A DNA stretch of 49,424 nucleotides from Comamonas sp. (GTDB lineage Bacteria > Pseudomonadota > Gammaproteobacteria > Burkholderiales > Burkholderiaceae_C), in assembly GCA_021166775.1 (NCBI GenBank), contig JAJPEQ010000011.1, positions 198,515 to 247,938 on the forward strand. Direction: 5' to 3'. The notes below the pieces were generated by a model, which saw nothing but the letters and a program-made list of their open reading frames with translations, was not told where the DNA came from and ran no database searches. The position numbers and the translations under genes were made by a program. Of this stretch, positions 42,230 to 49,424 are shown one piece after another (within the stretch, counting starts at the first letter, position 1; the number at the start of each line of letters is the position of its first letter).

Positions 42230-44247
42230 GAGGCAAGCACCTTTGCTGCAACGGGCACGGCCAAGCCGCTGGTAGGGAGGGGTGGGGTCTTGGCGGTCTG
42301 GATCTGGCGACGTTTGATGCGGTAACGGCGGTCCATCACGGCCAGTGCCCCGCCGAACGCCATGATCAGGCAACCGAACCAGATCCAGTCCACGAAGGGC
42401 TTGAAGTACACGCGTACGATCCAGCGCTTGTCGGTGAGCCGATCCCCCAAGGCCGCATACAGGTCGCGCGTGAGGCCGGGATTGATGGATGCCTCCGTCA
42501 TCGGTGTCGGGTTGGAGCCTGCGGTGTAGATGCGGCGTTCTGGCGTGAGCGTGGTCACCGGCCTGCCGCTCTTGGTGACGGTCAGCACGCCGACATCCGC
42601 CGTGTAGTTGGGACCCTGCTTCTGGCGGGTGCCATCGAAGCGGAACGTATAGCCGGCGAGCGTGACCGTCTCCCCGGGCTCCATGGTGACATCTTTCTCG
42701 ATTTGATAGCCATTGACGATCGTGACGCCCACGATGAAAACGGCGACTCCCAAGTGCGCGAGCAGCATGCCGTAATAGCTTCCGGGTTGCATGCGGATGC
42801 GCCGTCCCCAGCTTGGAGACGGGTGATTCTTCAAGCGCTCATAAAGGTTGTGGAACGTCGTGGTGGCGATCCAGAACGCGAGAAACAGGCCGAAACCCAC
42901 GAGCGGCTTCCAGTTGCCCAGCAGCCATGGTGCGACCAGGGCAGCAATCAGGCTGACGCCGAGTGCCCAGCGCAGCTTGCGCGCCAGGCTCATGGTCTTG
43001 TCTTCGCGCCAGCGTGCCACCGGCCCCACGCCCATGAGAAACAGCGCGGGAGCCATCAGCGGGACGAAGACGGCTTCGAAGTACGGCGGGCCGACCGATA
43101 GTTTGCCGAGGCCCAGGGCATCGATGAGCAGAGGGTACAGCGTGCCCAGCAGCACCGCCGCGAAGGCCACGAGCAGCACGACGTTGTTGACCAGCAGCAT
43201 CGATTCGCGCGATACGGCGCCGAAGCTCGCGCCCAGGCCCACGCGCGGCGCGCGCCAGGCAAAGAGCAGCAGCGAACCCCCGACCACCACGGTCAGAAAG
43301 CCGAGGATGTAGATGCCGCGCGACGGATCGGTGGCAAAGGCGTGCACCGAGGTGAGCACGCCCGAGCGCACCAGGAAGGTACCGAGCAGCGAGAGCGAAA
43401 AGGCAATGATCGCGAGCAGGGCGGTCCACAGCTTGAAGGTATTGCGTTTTTCGGTGACCGCCAGCGAGTGCAGCAAGGCGGTGCTCACCAGCCACGGCAT
43501 CAGCGAGGCGTTTTCCACCGGATCCCAGAACCACCACCCGCCCCAGCCCAGCTCGTAATAGGCCCAGGCACTGCCGACCGCGATGCCCAGTGTGAGGAAA
43601 CCCCAGGACACGGTGGCCCAGGGCCGGGACCAGCGTGCCCAGGCTGCGTCCAGCCGCCCCGCGAGCAGCGCGGCAATGGCGAACGCGAAGGCGACCACCG
43701 TGCCCACATAGCCCATGTACAGCAGCGGGGGGTGGGCGATCAGGCCGGGGTCCTGCAGCTGCGGATTCAAATCCTGCCCGTTGGCGGCCGCAGGCAGCAG
43801 GCGCTCGAAGGGATTGGAGGTAAACAGAATAAACAGCAGCAGCCCGATGGTGATGAGCCCCATCACGCCCAGGATGCGGGCGGTGGTCTGGTCGTCCAGA
43901 TTGCGTGAAAAGACGGAGACGGCCAGCGTCCAGCCCGCCAGGATCAGCACCCACAGGAGGATGGAACCCTCGTGTCCGCCCCAGACGGCGCAGATGCGAT
44001 AGATCAGGGGCAGCGCGGTATTGGAGTGCTGTGCCACGTACAACACGGAAAAATCGTTGTTCACGAACACAAGCGTGAGGCAGGCGAAGGCGCTGGCGAC
44101 GAATACGAATTGACCCCAGGCCGCGGGCCTGGCCAGTGCCATCCAGTCCGCGTTGTCTTTCGCGGCGCCCGCCAGGGGCACCACGCTTTGCACGATCGCC
44201 AGGCACAGGGCGAGGATGAGTGCCAGCTGTCCGAGTTCGGCGATCAT
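42226..44247 (-). CDS. ccmF: Heme lyase CcmF
   Basis: This 673-residue polytopic protein has the WWD heme-handling domain: [20 protein letters not shown], with flanking conserved His residues in the neighbouring loops. It begins [20 protein letters not shown]. With CcmH and CcmI it attaches heme to apocytochrome c. It lies between ccmE and ccmG with four-base overlaps. Confidence 0.97.
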   Translation of the reverse strand: MIAELGQLALILALCLAIVQSVVPLAGAAKDNADWMALARPAAWGQFVFVASAFACLTLVFVNNDFSVLYVAQHSNTALPLIYRICAVWGGHEGSILLWVLILAGWTLAVSVFSRNLDDQTTARILGVMGLITIGLLLFILFTSNPFERLLPAAANGQDLNPQLQDPGLIAHPPLLYMGYVGTVVAFAFAIAALLAGRLDAAWARWSRPWATVSWGFLTLGIAVGSAWAYYELGWGGWWFWDPVENASLMPWLVSTALLHSLAVTEKRNTFKLWTALLAIIAFSLSLLGTFLVRSGVLTSVHAFATDPSRGIYILGFLTVVVGGSLLLFAWRAPRVGLGASFGAVSRESMLLVNNVVLLVAFAAVLLGTLYPLLIDALGLGKLSVGPPYFEAVFVPLMAPALFLMGVGPVARWREDKTMSLARKLRWALGVSLIAALVAPWLLGNWKPLVGFGLFLAFWIATTTFHNLYERLKNHPSPSWGRRIRMQPGSYYGMLLAHLGVAVFIVGVTIVNGYQIEKDVTMEPGETVTLAGYTFRFDGTRQKQGPNYTADVGVLTVTKSGRPVTTLTPERRIYTAGSNPTPMTEASINPGLTRDLYAALGDRLTDKRWIVRVYFKPFVDWIWFGCLIMAFGGALAVMDRRYRIKRRQIQTAKTPPLPTSGLAVPVAAKVLAS

Positions 44248-44705
44248 TGGCGGGCTCCGACCACGGGTGCAGCGGGTTCCTTGAACGCGGTGGTCTTCAG
44301 TGTGTCAGCCACTTCCTTCGGGGTGTAGTTTTCGTCGTGCTTCGCCAGTACCTGGTCAGCGCGAAATACGCCATCCTTGTCGAGCTTGCCCTGTGCCACC
44401 ACGCCTTTGCCTTCACGGAACATGTCGGGCAGCAGGCCGTTGTAGACCACGGGGATGGTCTTGGCACCGTCGGTCACGACGAAATGCACGGCCAGGCTGT
44501 CGTTGGAGCGCTTGACGCTGCCTTCTTCCACCAGTCCACCGAGGCGAAAACTGCGGTCCACGGGCGCCTCATGCGTCGTGACCTGCGATGGACTGAAGAA
44601 AAACACCAGGTTGTCCTGGAAGGCATTCAGCACCAAGGCACTCGCGACACCGAGAGTGGCCAGCCCGCCCAGGATGATCAGACCGCGTTTCGTTCTGGTT
44701 TTCAT
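44244..44705 (-). CDS. ccmE: Heme chaperone CcmE
   Basis: This 153-residue product has an N-terminal membrane anchor ([19 protein letters not shown]) and a periplasmic beta-barrel. The covalent heme-binding His lies in [14 protein letters not shown], with the downstream conserved Tyr. It carries heme from CcmC to CcmF. Confidence 0.96.
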   Translation of the reverse strand: MKTRTKRGLIILGGLATLGVASALVLNAFQDNLVFFFSPSQVTTHEAPVDRSFRLGGLVEEGSVKRSNDSLAVHFVVTDGAKTIPVVYNGLLPDMFREGKGVVAQGKLDKDGVFRADQVLAKHDENYTPKEVADTLKTTAFKEPAAPVVGARQ

Positions 44706-44708
44706 GAA

Positions 44709-44849
44709 TTACCCCAACCGCCGACGGCGTGTGCGTATCTGCCAAACCTCGGCCGCCATGACCAGAGCCATGATGCCGAGCGAGCCCCATACATAGACGC
44801 CGTAACCACCCATGTGGATGAATTCGGACCAGCTGTGCCAGTAGATCAT
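44709..44849 (-). CDS. ccmD: Heme exporter protein CcmD
   Basis: This 46-residue product starts at 44849. One membrane segment (GVYVWGSLGIMALVMAAEVW) is followed by a basic tail RTRRRRLG, typical of CcmD, which helps release holo-CcmE. The long open frame upstream of it is a shadow of ccmC. Confidence 0.88.
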   Translation of the reverse strand: MIYWHSWSEFIHMGGYGVYVWGSLGIMALVMAAEVWQIRTRRRRLG

Positions 44850-45658
44850 GATGACTCTCCGGATGTCAGCGATATGGGATCGCTGGGTGGAGTCGTGCGC
44901 GGCGTCTGCAGTTCCCGCTCCACCCACGAGGTATGCCGTTCTCGCTCCAGGATGATCAGACGCACCCTGGCCAGCACGACGGCGATGCAATAGCACCAGA
45001 CGGCGGCCGACATCACCAGCATCCCCACGAGCATGGGCGTGGCTATGCTGGGGGCACTGGAGAGACTGACCGATGCGCCCTGGTGCAGGGTGTTCCACCA
45101 TTGCACCGAGAAGTAGATGATGGGGACATTCACCACGCCGACCAGTGCCAGCACGGCCGTGGCGCGATCGGCGCGGCGTTCGTCATCGATGGCGGCGTGC
45201 AGCGACAGAAATCCCAGATACAGGAACAGCAGGATCAATTCCGACGTCAAGCGCGCATCCCACACCCACCATGTACCCCAGGTGGGTTTGCCCCAGAGTG
45301 CGCCTGTCCACAGCGCAATGAACGTCATCAGCGCCCCGGTGGGAGCGAGTGCCTGAGCCAGCATCGACGCGAGCCGCGTATTGAATACCAGCCCCACGCC
45401 CGCCCAGAATGCCATGGCGACGTAGATGACCATGGACAACCAGGCGGTCGGCACATGCAGAAAGATGATGCGGTAGGCATCGCCCTGCTGCGCGTCGGTC
45501 GGAGCGATGCCAAAACCGATGAGCATGCCAATCACCCCCAGCACGGCGGCGAGCACGGAAAACCCGATGATCGCCTTTCCGGCAAGAGGGTAAAAACGGG
45601 TGGGTGCAGCGTACTTGAACCAGTTGATCGTCGTGCGCCGTGCAGGTGTTGCCGTCAT
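44846..45658 (-). CDS. ccmC: Heme-handling protein CcmC
   Basis: The product has 270 residues from ATG 45658 (MTATPARRTTINWFKYAAPT). It has six hydrophobic segments and the WWD motif WGTWWVWDARLTSELILLFLYLG, with conserved flanking His. It loads heme onto CcmE. It is the first gene of the operon, followed without gaps by ccmD-E-F-G-H-I-A-B. Confidence 0.95.
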   Translation of the reverse strand: MTATPARRTTINWFKYAAPTRFYPLAGKAIIGFSVLAAVLGVIGMLIGFGIAPTDAQQGDAYRIIFLHVPTAWLSMVIYVAMAFWAGVGLVFNTRLASMLAQALAPTGALMTFIALWTGALWGKPTWGTWWVWDARLTSELILLFLYLGFLSLHAAIDDERRADRATAVLALVGVVNVPIIYFSVQWWNTLHQGASVSLSSAPSIATPMLVGMLVMSAAVWCYCIAVVLARVRLIILERERHTSWVERELQTPRTTPPSDPISLTSGESS

Positions 45659-45799
45659 GTGACTGGCTTTGTATCGTGTTAGGGGTAACCCCGTATTGTC
45701 TGCGGTTGTATTGAACCATCGGAAATCCCCTACGGCTCGGTACACTACTGGAAATTTCCTCGTCAGCTGTGGCGTGGATTGCGGCCGACATCGAAGAAG
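45659..45799. other. Divergent gap between ccmC and the str operon
   Basis: The interval holds the promoter region for ccmC (minus). A perfect 11-bp palindrome GGGGTAACCCC lies at 45682-45692, 24 bases before the ccmC start; its role is unknown. Confidence 0.45.
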
Positions 45800-45828
45800 T
45801 TGTCAGCCACCGAACAATGCAATACACT
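45800..45828 (+). promoter_or_regulatory. Probable sigma-70 promoter of the str operon
   Basis: TTGTCA (45800-45805), a 17-base spacer and TACACT (45823-45828), about 88 bases before rpsL. Close to consensus TTGACA/TATAAT in spacing and content. Confidence 0.65.
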
Positions 45829-45915
45829 AGAGGGCTTTTCTGGCTGTTTCAGAGAGCTTGGCCCTGCGCGTCTGCTGCGGGGCATGAATTTCACGTTTTA
45901 GGGACGTCTAACCGC

Positions 45916-46293
45916 ATGCCAACCATTAGCCAACTCGTGCGTCAGGGCCGCACGGTCGAAGTTGTCAAATCCAAGAGCCCTGCCATGGAGAACTGCCCGC
46001 AGCGCCGTGGCGTGTGCACGCGTGTGTACACGACAACGCCCAAGAAGCCGAACTCCGCTCTGCGCAAGGTCGCCAAGGTGCGTTTGACCAACGGGTTCGA
46101 GGTCATTTCGTACATTGGTGGTGAGGGTCACAATCTGCAGGAGCACAGTGTGGTGCTCGTGCGCGGTGGTCGCGTGAAGGACTTGCCTGGTGTGCGTTAC
46201 CACATCGTGCGTGGTTCGCTGGATCTGCAGGGCGTCAAGGATCGCAAGCAGGCTCGTTCCAAGTACGGCGCCAAGCGCCCGAAGGCCAAGTAA
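45916..46293 (+). CDS. rpsL: 30S ribosomal protein S12
   Basis: The product has 125 residues from ATG 45916. It contains the S12 block [28 protein letters not shown]. Lys43 and Lys88 regions (TTTPKKPNS and [11 protein letters not shown]) have the streptomycin-sensitive wild-type residues. First gene of the str operon. Confidence 0.99.
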   Translation: MPTISQLVRQGRTVEVVKSKSPAMENCPQRRGVCTRVYTTTPKKPNSALRKVAKVRLTNGFEVISYIGGEGHNLQEHSVVLVRGGRVKDLPGVRYHIVRGSLDLQGVKDRKQARSKYGAKRPKAK

Positions 46294-46449
46294 TCAGGTG
46301 TGTTTCTGGTGCTGGTCGTCGCGTGGCGCGATGACGCAGCGTAGTGACCTTCCACGCACATGGTGTGCGCAGGTCGAGTAAGTGAGAGTCGTGTATGGCT
46401 CTCGCGGTGTCTGAAATGACGCCAGCTGAAGCAAGGATAGAGGTGAAAA

Positions 46450-46923
46450 ATGCCACGTCGTCGCGAAGTCCCCAAACGTGAAATCCTGCCGGATCCGAAG
46501 TTCGGCAATGTCGAGCTGTCCAAATTCATGAACGTGATCATGGAAGGCGGCAAAAAAGCGGTTGCCGAGCGCATCATCTATGGCGCGCTCGAACTGATCG
46601 AAAAGAAACAGCCCGAGAAGAACGCCCTCGAGGTGTTCACTACGGCGATCAACAACGTCAAGCCCATGGTCGAGGTGAAATCCCGCCGCGTGGGCGGTGC
46701 CAACTACCAGGTGCCCGTGGAAGTGCGTCCGATCCGCCGTTTGGCCCTGTCCATGCGCTGGATCAAGGAGGCGGCGCGCAAGCGCGGCGAAAAATCCATG
46801 GCGCAGCGCCTGGCCAATGAATTGATGGAAGCCACCGAAGGCCGCGGTGGTGCCATGAAGCGTCGCGATGAGGTGCATCGCATGGCGGAGGCAAACAAGG
46901 CCTTCAGCCACTTCCGCTTCTGA
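46450..46923 (+). CDS. rpsG: 30S ribosomal protein S7
   Basis: This 157-residue protein begins [20 protein letters not shown]. The conserved [20 protein letters not shown] block binds 16S rRNA; S7 starts assembly of the 30S head. A GAGGTG-type site lies before the start. Follows rpsL by 156 bases. Confidence 0.99.
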   Translation: MPRRREVPKREILPDPKFGNVELSKFMNVIMEGGKKAVAERIIYGALELIEKKQPEKNALEVFTTAINNVKPMVEVKSRRVGGANYQVPVEVRPIRRLALSMRWIKEAARKRGEKSMAQRLANELMEATEGRGGAMKRRDEVHRMAEANKAFSHFRF

Positions 46924-47009
46924 ATTTCATCCCCATTTTCCTCGAAGGCCGGGAGCCCGACGTGCCGATGTTCGGCAGCCGGGCTTTTGGCCGTTAACGA
47001 AAGATCATC

Positions 47010-49118
47010 ATGGCTCGCACTACTCCCCTCGAGCGTTACCGCAACATCGGCATTTCCGCGCACATCGACGCGGGCAAGACCACGACGTCCGAGCGCATTC
47101 TGTTTTACACCGGGCTGACCCACAAGATTGGCGAAGTGCATGACGGAGCCGCGACGACCGACTGGATGGAGCAGGAGCAAGAGCGTGGGATCACGATCAC
47201 CTCTTCGGCCGTGACATGCTTCTGGCGTGGCATGGACATGCAGCGCCAGCCACACCGCATCAACATCATCGACACCCCCGGGCACGTGGACTTCACCATC
47301 GAGGTGGAGCGCTCCATGCGTGTGCTCGACGGCGCCGTGATGGTGTACTGCGCCGTGGGTGGCGTGCAGCCTCAGTCCGAGACCGTCTGGCGCCAGGCGA
47401 ACAAGCACAAGGTGCCGCGCATCGCGTTCGTCAACAAGATGGATCGCACGGGCGCCAACTTCTTCAAGGTCTACGACCAGATGAAGGTGCGCCTGAACGG
47501 CCATCCGGTGCCGGTGGTGATCCCGATCGGGAGCGAAGACAGCTTCCAGGGGGTGGTGGACCTGATCAAGATGAAGGCCATCATCTGGGACGAAGCTTCC
47601 CAGGGCATGAAGTTCGAATACAAGGACATTCCTGCGGATCTCGTGGACTCGGCCAACGAGTGGCGCGAGAAGATGATCGAGTCGGCCGCGGAAGCCAGCG
47701 AAGAGCTGATGAACAAGTACCTCGAAGAGGGAACGCTCAGCGAGCAGGACATCATCGCCGGCCTGCGCCAGCGCACCATTGCCACTGAAATCCAGCCCAT
47801 GCTGTGCGGCTCTGCGTTCAAGAACAAGGGCGTGCAACGCATGCTGGACGCGGTGCTCGACTTCCTGCCGGCGCCGACGGACATTCCCGATGTGACGGGC
47901 ACGGATCCTGACGACCATGAGACGCATCTGACGCGCAAGGCCAGCGATGATGAAAAATTCTCGGCTCTGGCGTTCAAGTTGATGACGGACCCGTTCGTGG
48001 GCCAGCTCACCTTCGTGCGCGTTTACTCTGGCGTGCTCTCCAAGGGGGATACCGTCTACAACGCCGTCAAGGGCAAGAAGGAGCGCATCGGCCGCATCGT
48101 GCAGATGCATGCCAACGAGCGCCAGGAGATCGAAGAAATTCGCGCTGGCGACATCGCTGCCTGCGTCGGTCTGAAGGAAGTGACGACCGGCGACACGTTG
48201 TGCGATCTTGACGCGCACATCATGCTCGAGCGCATGGTGTTCCCCGAGCCCGTGATTGCGCAGGCTGTCGAGCCCAAGTCCAAGGCCGACCAGGAAAAAA
48301 TGGGCATCGCCCTGTCGCGCCTGGCGTCCGAAGACCCGAGTTTCCGCGTGCGCACCGATGAAGAATCGGGGCAGACCATCATCGCCGGCATGGGCGAGCT
48401 GCATCTGGACATCATCGTCGACCGGATGAAGCGCGAGTTCGGTGTCGAGGCGAATGTGGGCAAACCGCAAGTGGCCTATCGCGAAACCGTGCGCAAGAAG
48501 GTCACCGATGTGGAAGGCAAGTTCGTGCGTCAGTCGGGCGGCAAGGGCCAGTATGGTCACGTCGTGTTCCGCCTGGAGCCGAACGAGCCGGGCAAGGGCT
48601 TCGAGTTCCTGGACGAAATCAAGGGCGGCGTGGTGCCGCGCGAGTACATTCCCGCCGTGCAAAAGGGCGTTGAAGAAGCGCTGCAAAGTGGTGTGCTCGC
48701 GGGCTACCCGGTGGTCGACGTCAAGGTGGCGCTCACCTTCGGTTCCTACCACGACGTGGACTCGAGCGAGCAGGCGTTCAAGATGGCGGCCATCTTCGGT
48801 TTCAAGGAAGCGGCCCGCAAAGCGGACCCCGTCATCCTCGAGCCCATGATGGCGGTCGAGGTGGAGACGCCTGAAGATTACGCCGGCACCGTGATGGGCG
48901 ACCTTTCCAGCCGCCGCGGCATGGTGCAGGGCATGGACGACATGGCGGGCGGGGGCAAGGCCATCAAGGCCGAAGTGCCGTTGTCTGAAATGTTTGGCTA
49001 TGCCACGCAGCTGCGCTCGATGACGCAAGGCCGTGCCACCTATGTGATGGAGTTCAAGCACTACGCTGAAGCGCCCCGCAACGTGGCTGAGGCCATCATG
49101 GCTTCTCGTGCAAAATAA
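47010..49118 (+). CDS. fusA: Elongation factor G
   Basis: This 702-residue translational GTPase has G1 [10 protein letters not shown]2 ERGITI, G3 DTPGHVDF and G4 NKMDRTG, followed by the usual domains II-V (for example [20 protein letters not shown]). It moves tRNA and mRNA on the ribosome. Length and order are normal. Confidence 0.99.
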   Translation: MARTTPLERYRNIGISAHIDAGKTTTSERILFYTGLTHKIGEVHDGAATTDWMEQEQERGITITSSAVTCFWRGMDMQRQPHRINIIDTPGHVDFTIEVERSMRVLDGAVMVYCAVGGVQPQSETVWRQANKHKVPRIAFVNKMDRTGANFFKVYDQMKVRLNGHPVPVVIPIGSEDSFQGVVDLIKMKAIIWDEASQGMKFEYKDIPADLVDSANEWREKMIESAAEASEELMNKYLEEGTLSEQDIIAGLRQRTIATEIQPMLCGSAFKNKGVQRMLDAVLDFLPAPTDIPDVTGTDPDDHETHLTRKASDDEKFSALAFKLMTDPFVGQLTFVRVYSGVLSKGDTVYNAVKGKKERIGRIVQMHANERQEIEEIRAGDIAACVGLKEVTTGDTLCDLDAHIMLERMVFPEPVIAQAVEPKSKADQEKMGIALSRLASEDPSFRVRTDEESGQTIIAGMGELHLDIIVDRMKREFGVEANVGKPQVAYRETVRKKVTDVEGKFVRQSGGKGQYGHVVFRLEPNEPGKGFEFLDEIKGGVVPREYIPAVQKGVEEALQSGVLAGYPVVDVKVALTFGSYHDVDSSEQAFKMAAIFGFKEAARKADPVILEPMMAVEVETPEDYAGTVMGDLSSRRGMVQGMDDMAGGGKAIKAEVPLSEMFGYATQLRSMTQGRATYVMEFKHYAEAPRNVAEAIMASRAK

Positions 49119-49286
49119 TTGAACGAAATCGGGCTCAAGCGCTTGTCTATCAAGCGCCGAAAGCTCCTTTTTCGATAGTTTGTCGGTCTGCGATCCGGTG
49201 CCGTCCCGTTGTCCTGTGCGGGGCGAATGAGCAACCGGGTGCAGACCTTAAACCCCACACAGGCATTGCTCTTTCGGAGTTTGAAA

Positions 49287-49424
49287 ATGGCAAAAGGAAA
49301 ATTCGAGCGTACCAAGCCGCACGTGAACGTGGGCACGATTGGTCACGTGGACCACGGCAAGACGACGCTGACGGCGGCCATCGCCACGGTGCTGTCCAAG
49401 AAGTTTGGCGGTGAAGCCAAGGGC
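49287..49424 (+). CDS. tuf: Elongation factor Tu, 5' part
   Basis: ATG 49287, then [20 protein letters not shown] and [20 protein letters not shown] (P-loop GHVDHGKT). It runs off the window end at 49424 after 46 residues. CGGAG lies 10 bases upstream of the start. Delivers aminoacyl-tRNA. Confidence 0.97.
   Translation, partial: MAKGKFERTKPHVNVGTIGHVDHGKTTLTAAIATVLSKKFGGEAKG

Noticed and set aside
46704-49061. 785-codon open frame opposite fusA
   Set aside because: Antisense shadow of a highly biased, GC-rich gene; the fusA product is certain and the reverse frame has no recognisable domain.

Overview
The window is a GC-rich chromosomal segment of a betaproteobacterium, most likely Burkholderiales. 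The evidence is the gene order (pepP-murU-yajC-secD-secF-DUF1631 and rpsL-rpsG-fusA-tuf), a Calvin-type class II fructose-bisphosphate aldolase next to pyruvate kinase, an FtrABCD-type iron transporter and a System I cytochrome c maturation operon. No species is assigned. All family names come from reading the translations, not from a database search.

Layout. (1) 1-3501: right end of a Mu-like transposable prophage. It holds a tail-protein remnant, two tail-fibre-like genes, an unknown gene, a Com-like zinc finger overlapping a D12-class adenine methylase, and three tandem repeats that look like right-end transposase sites. The prophage has cut a histidine-phosphatase gene, whose 5' end remains at 3502-3644. 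(2) 3932-8666: a TauABC/NrtABC-like ABC importer, an NnrS membrane protein and an FmdE-like protein. (3) 8881-10291: an isolated AAA ATPase with a perfect 22-bp palindrome upstream, followed by a hairpin-containing gap. (4) 10292-12851: fba and pyk. (5) 13002-17753: an iron cluster with Fur-like boxes, an outer-membrane-type protein, ftrABCD and an additional cupredoxin. (6) 17845-26030: housekeeping genes for proline peptidase, a MurU-like nucleotidyltransferase, YajC-SecD-SecF and a DUF1631 protein.

(7) 26068-35641: a tRNA-Arg(TCT) gene followed by a 9.5-kb genomic island. The 24-bp 3' end of the tRNA recurs with two mismatches at 35618-35641, at the far edge of the island. No integrase is visible. 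The island carries a three-gene operon (unknown protein, KaiC-like double-ATPase, diguanylate cyclase), many small envelope or stress-type proteins, a Crp/Fnr-like regulator, a C-terminally altered AI-2E-family permease, a collagen-like lipoprotein and decayed gene fragments. (8) 35825-38556: HemJ-like protein, 2Fe-2S ferredoxin, alpha/beta hydrolase and a D-Ala-D-Ala carboxypeptidase. (9) 45658 down to 38626: ccmC-D-E-F-G-H-I-A-B on the minus strand, with ccmAB at the distal end. (10) 45916-49424: the str operon, ending inside tuf.

The least ordinary parts are the Com/adenine-methylase pair beside the phage end, the self-contained AAA ATPase with its palindrome, and the tRNA-Arg island with its KaiC-like/GGDEF operon and decayed right edge.
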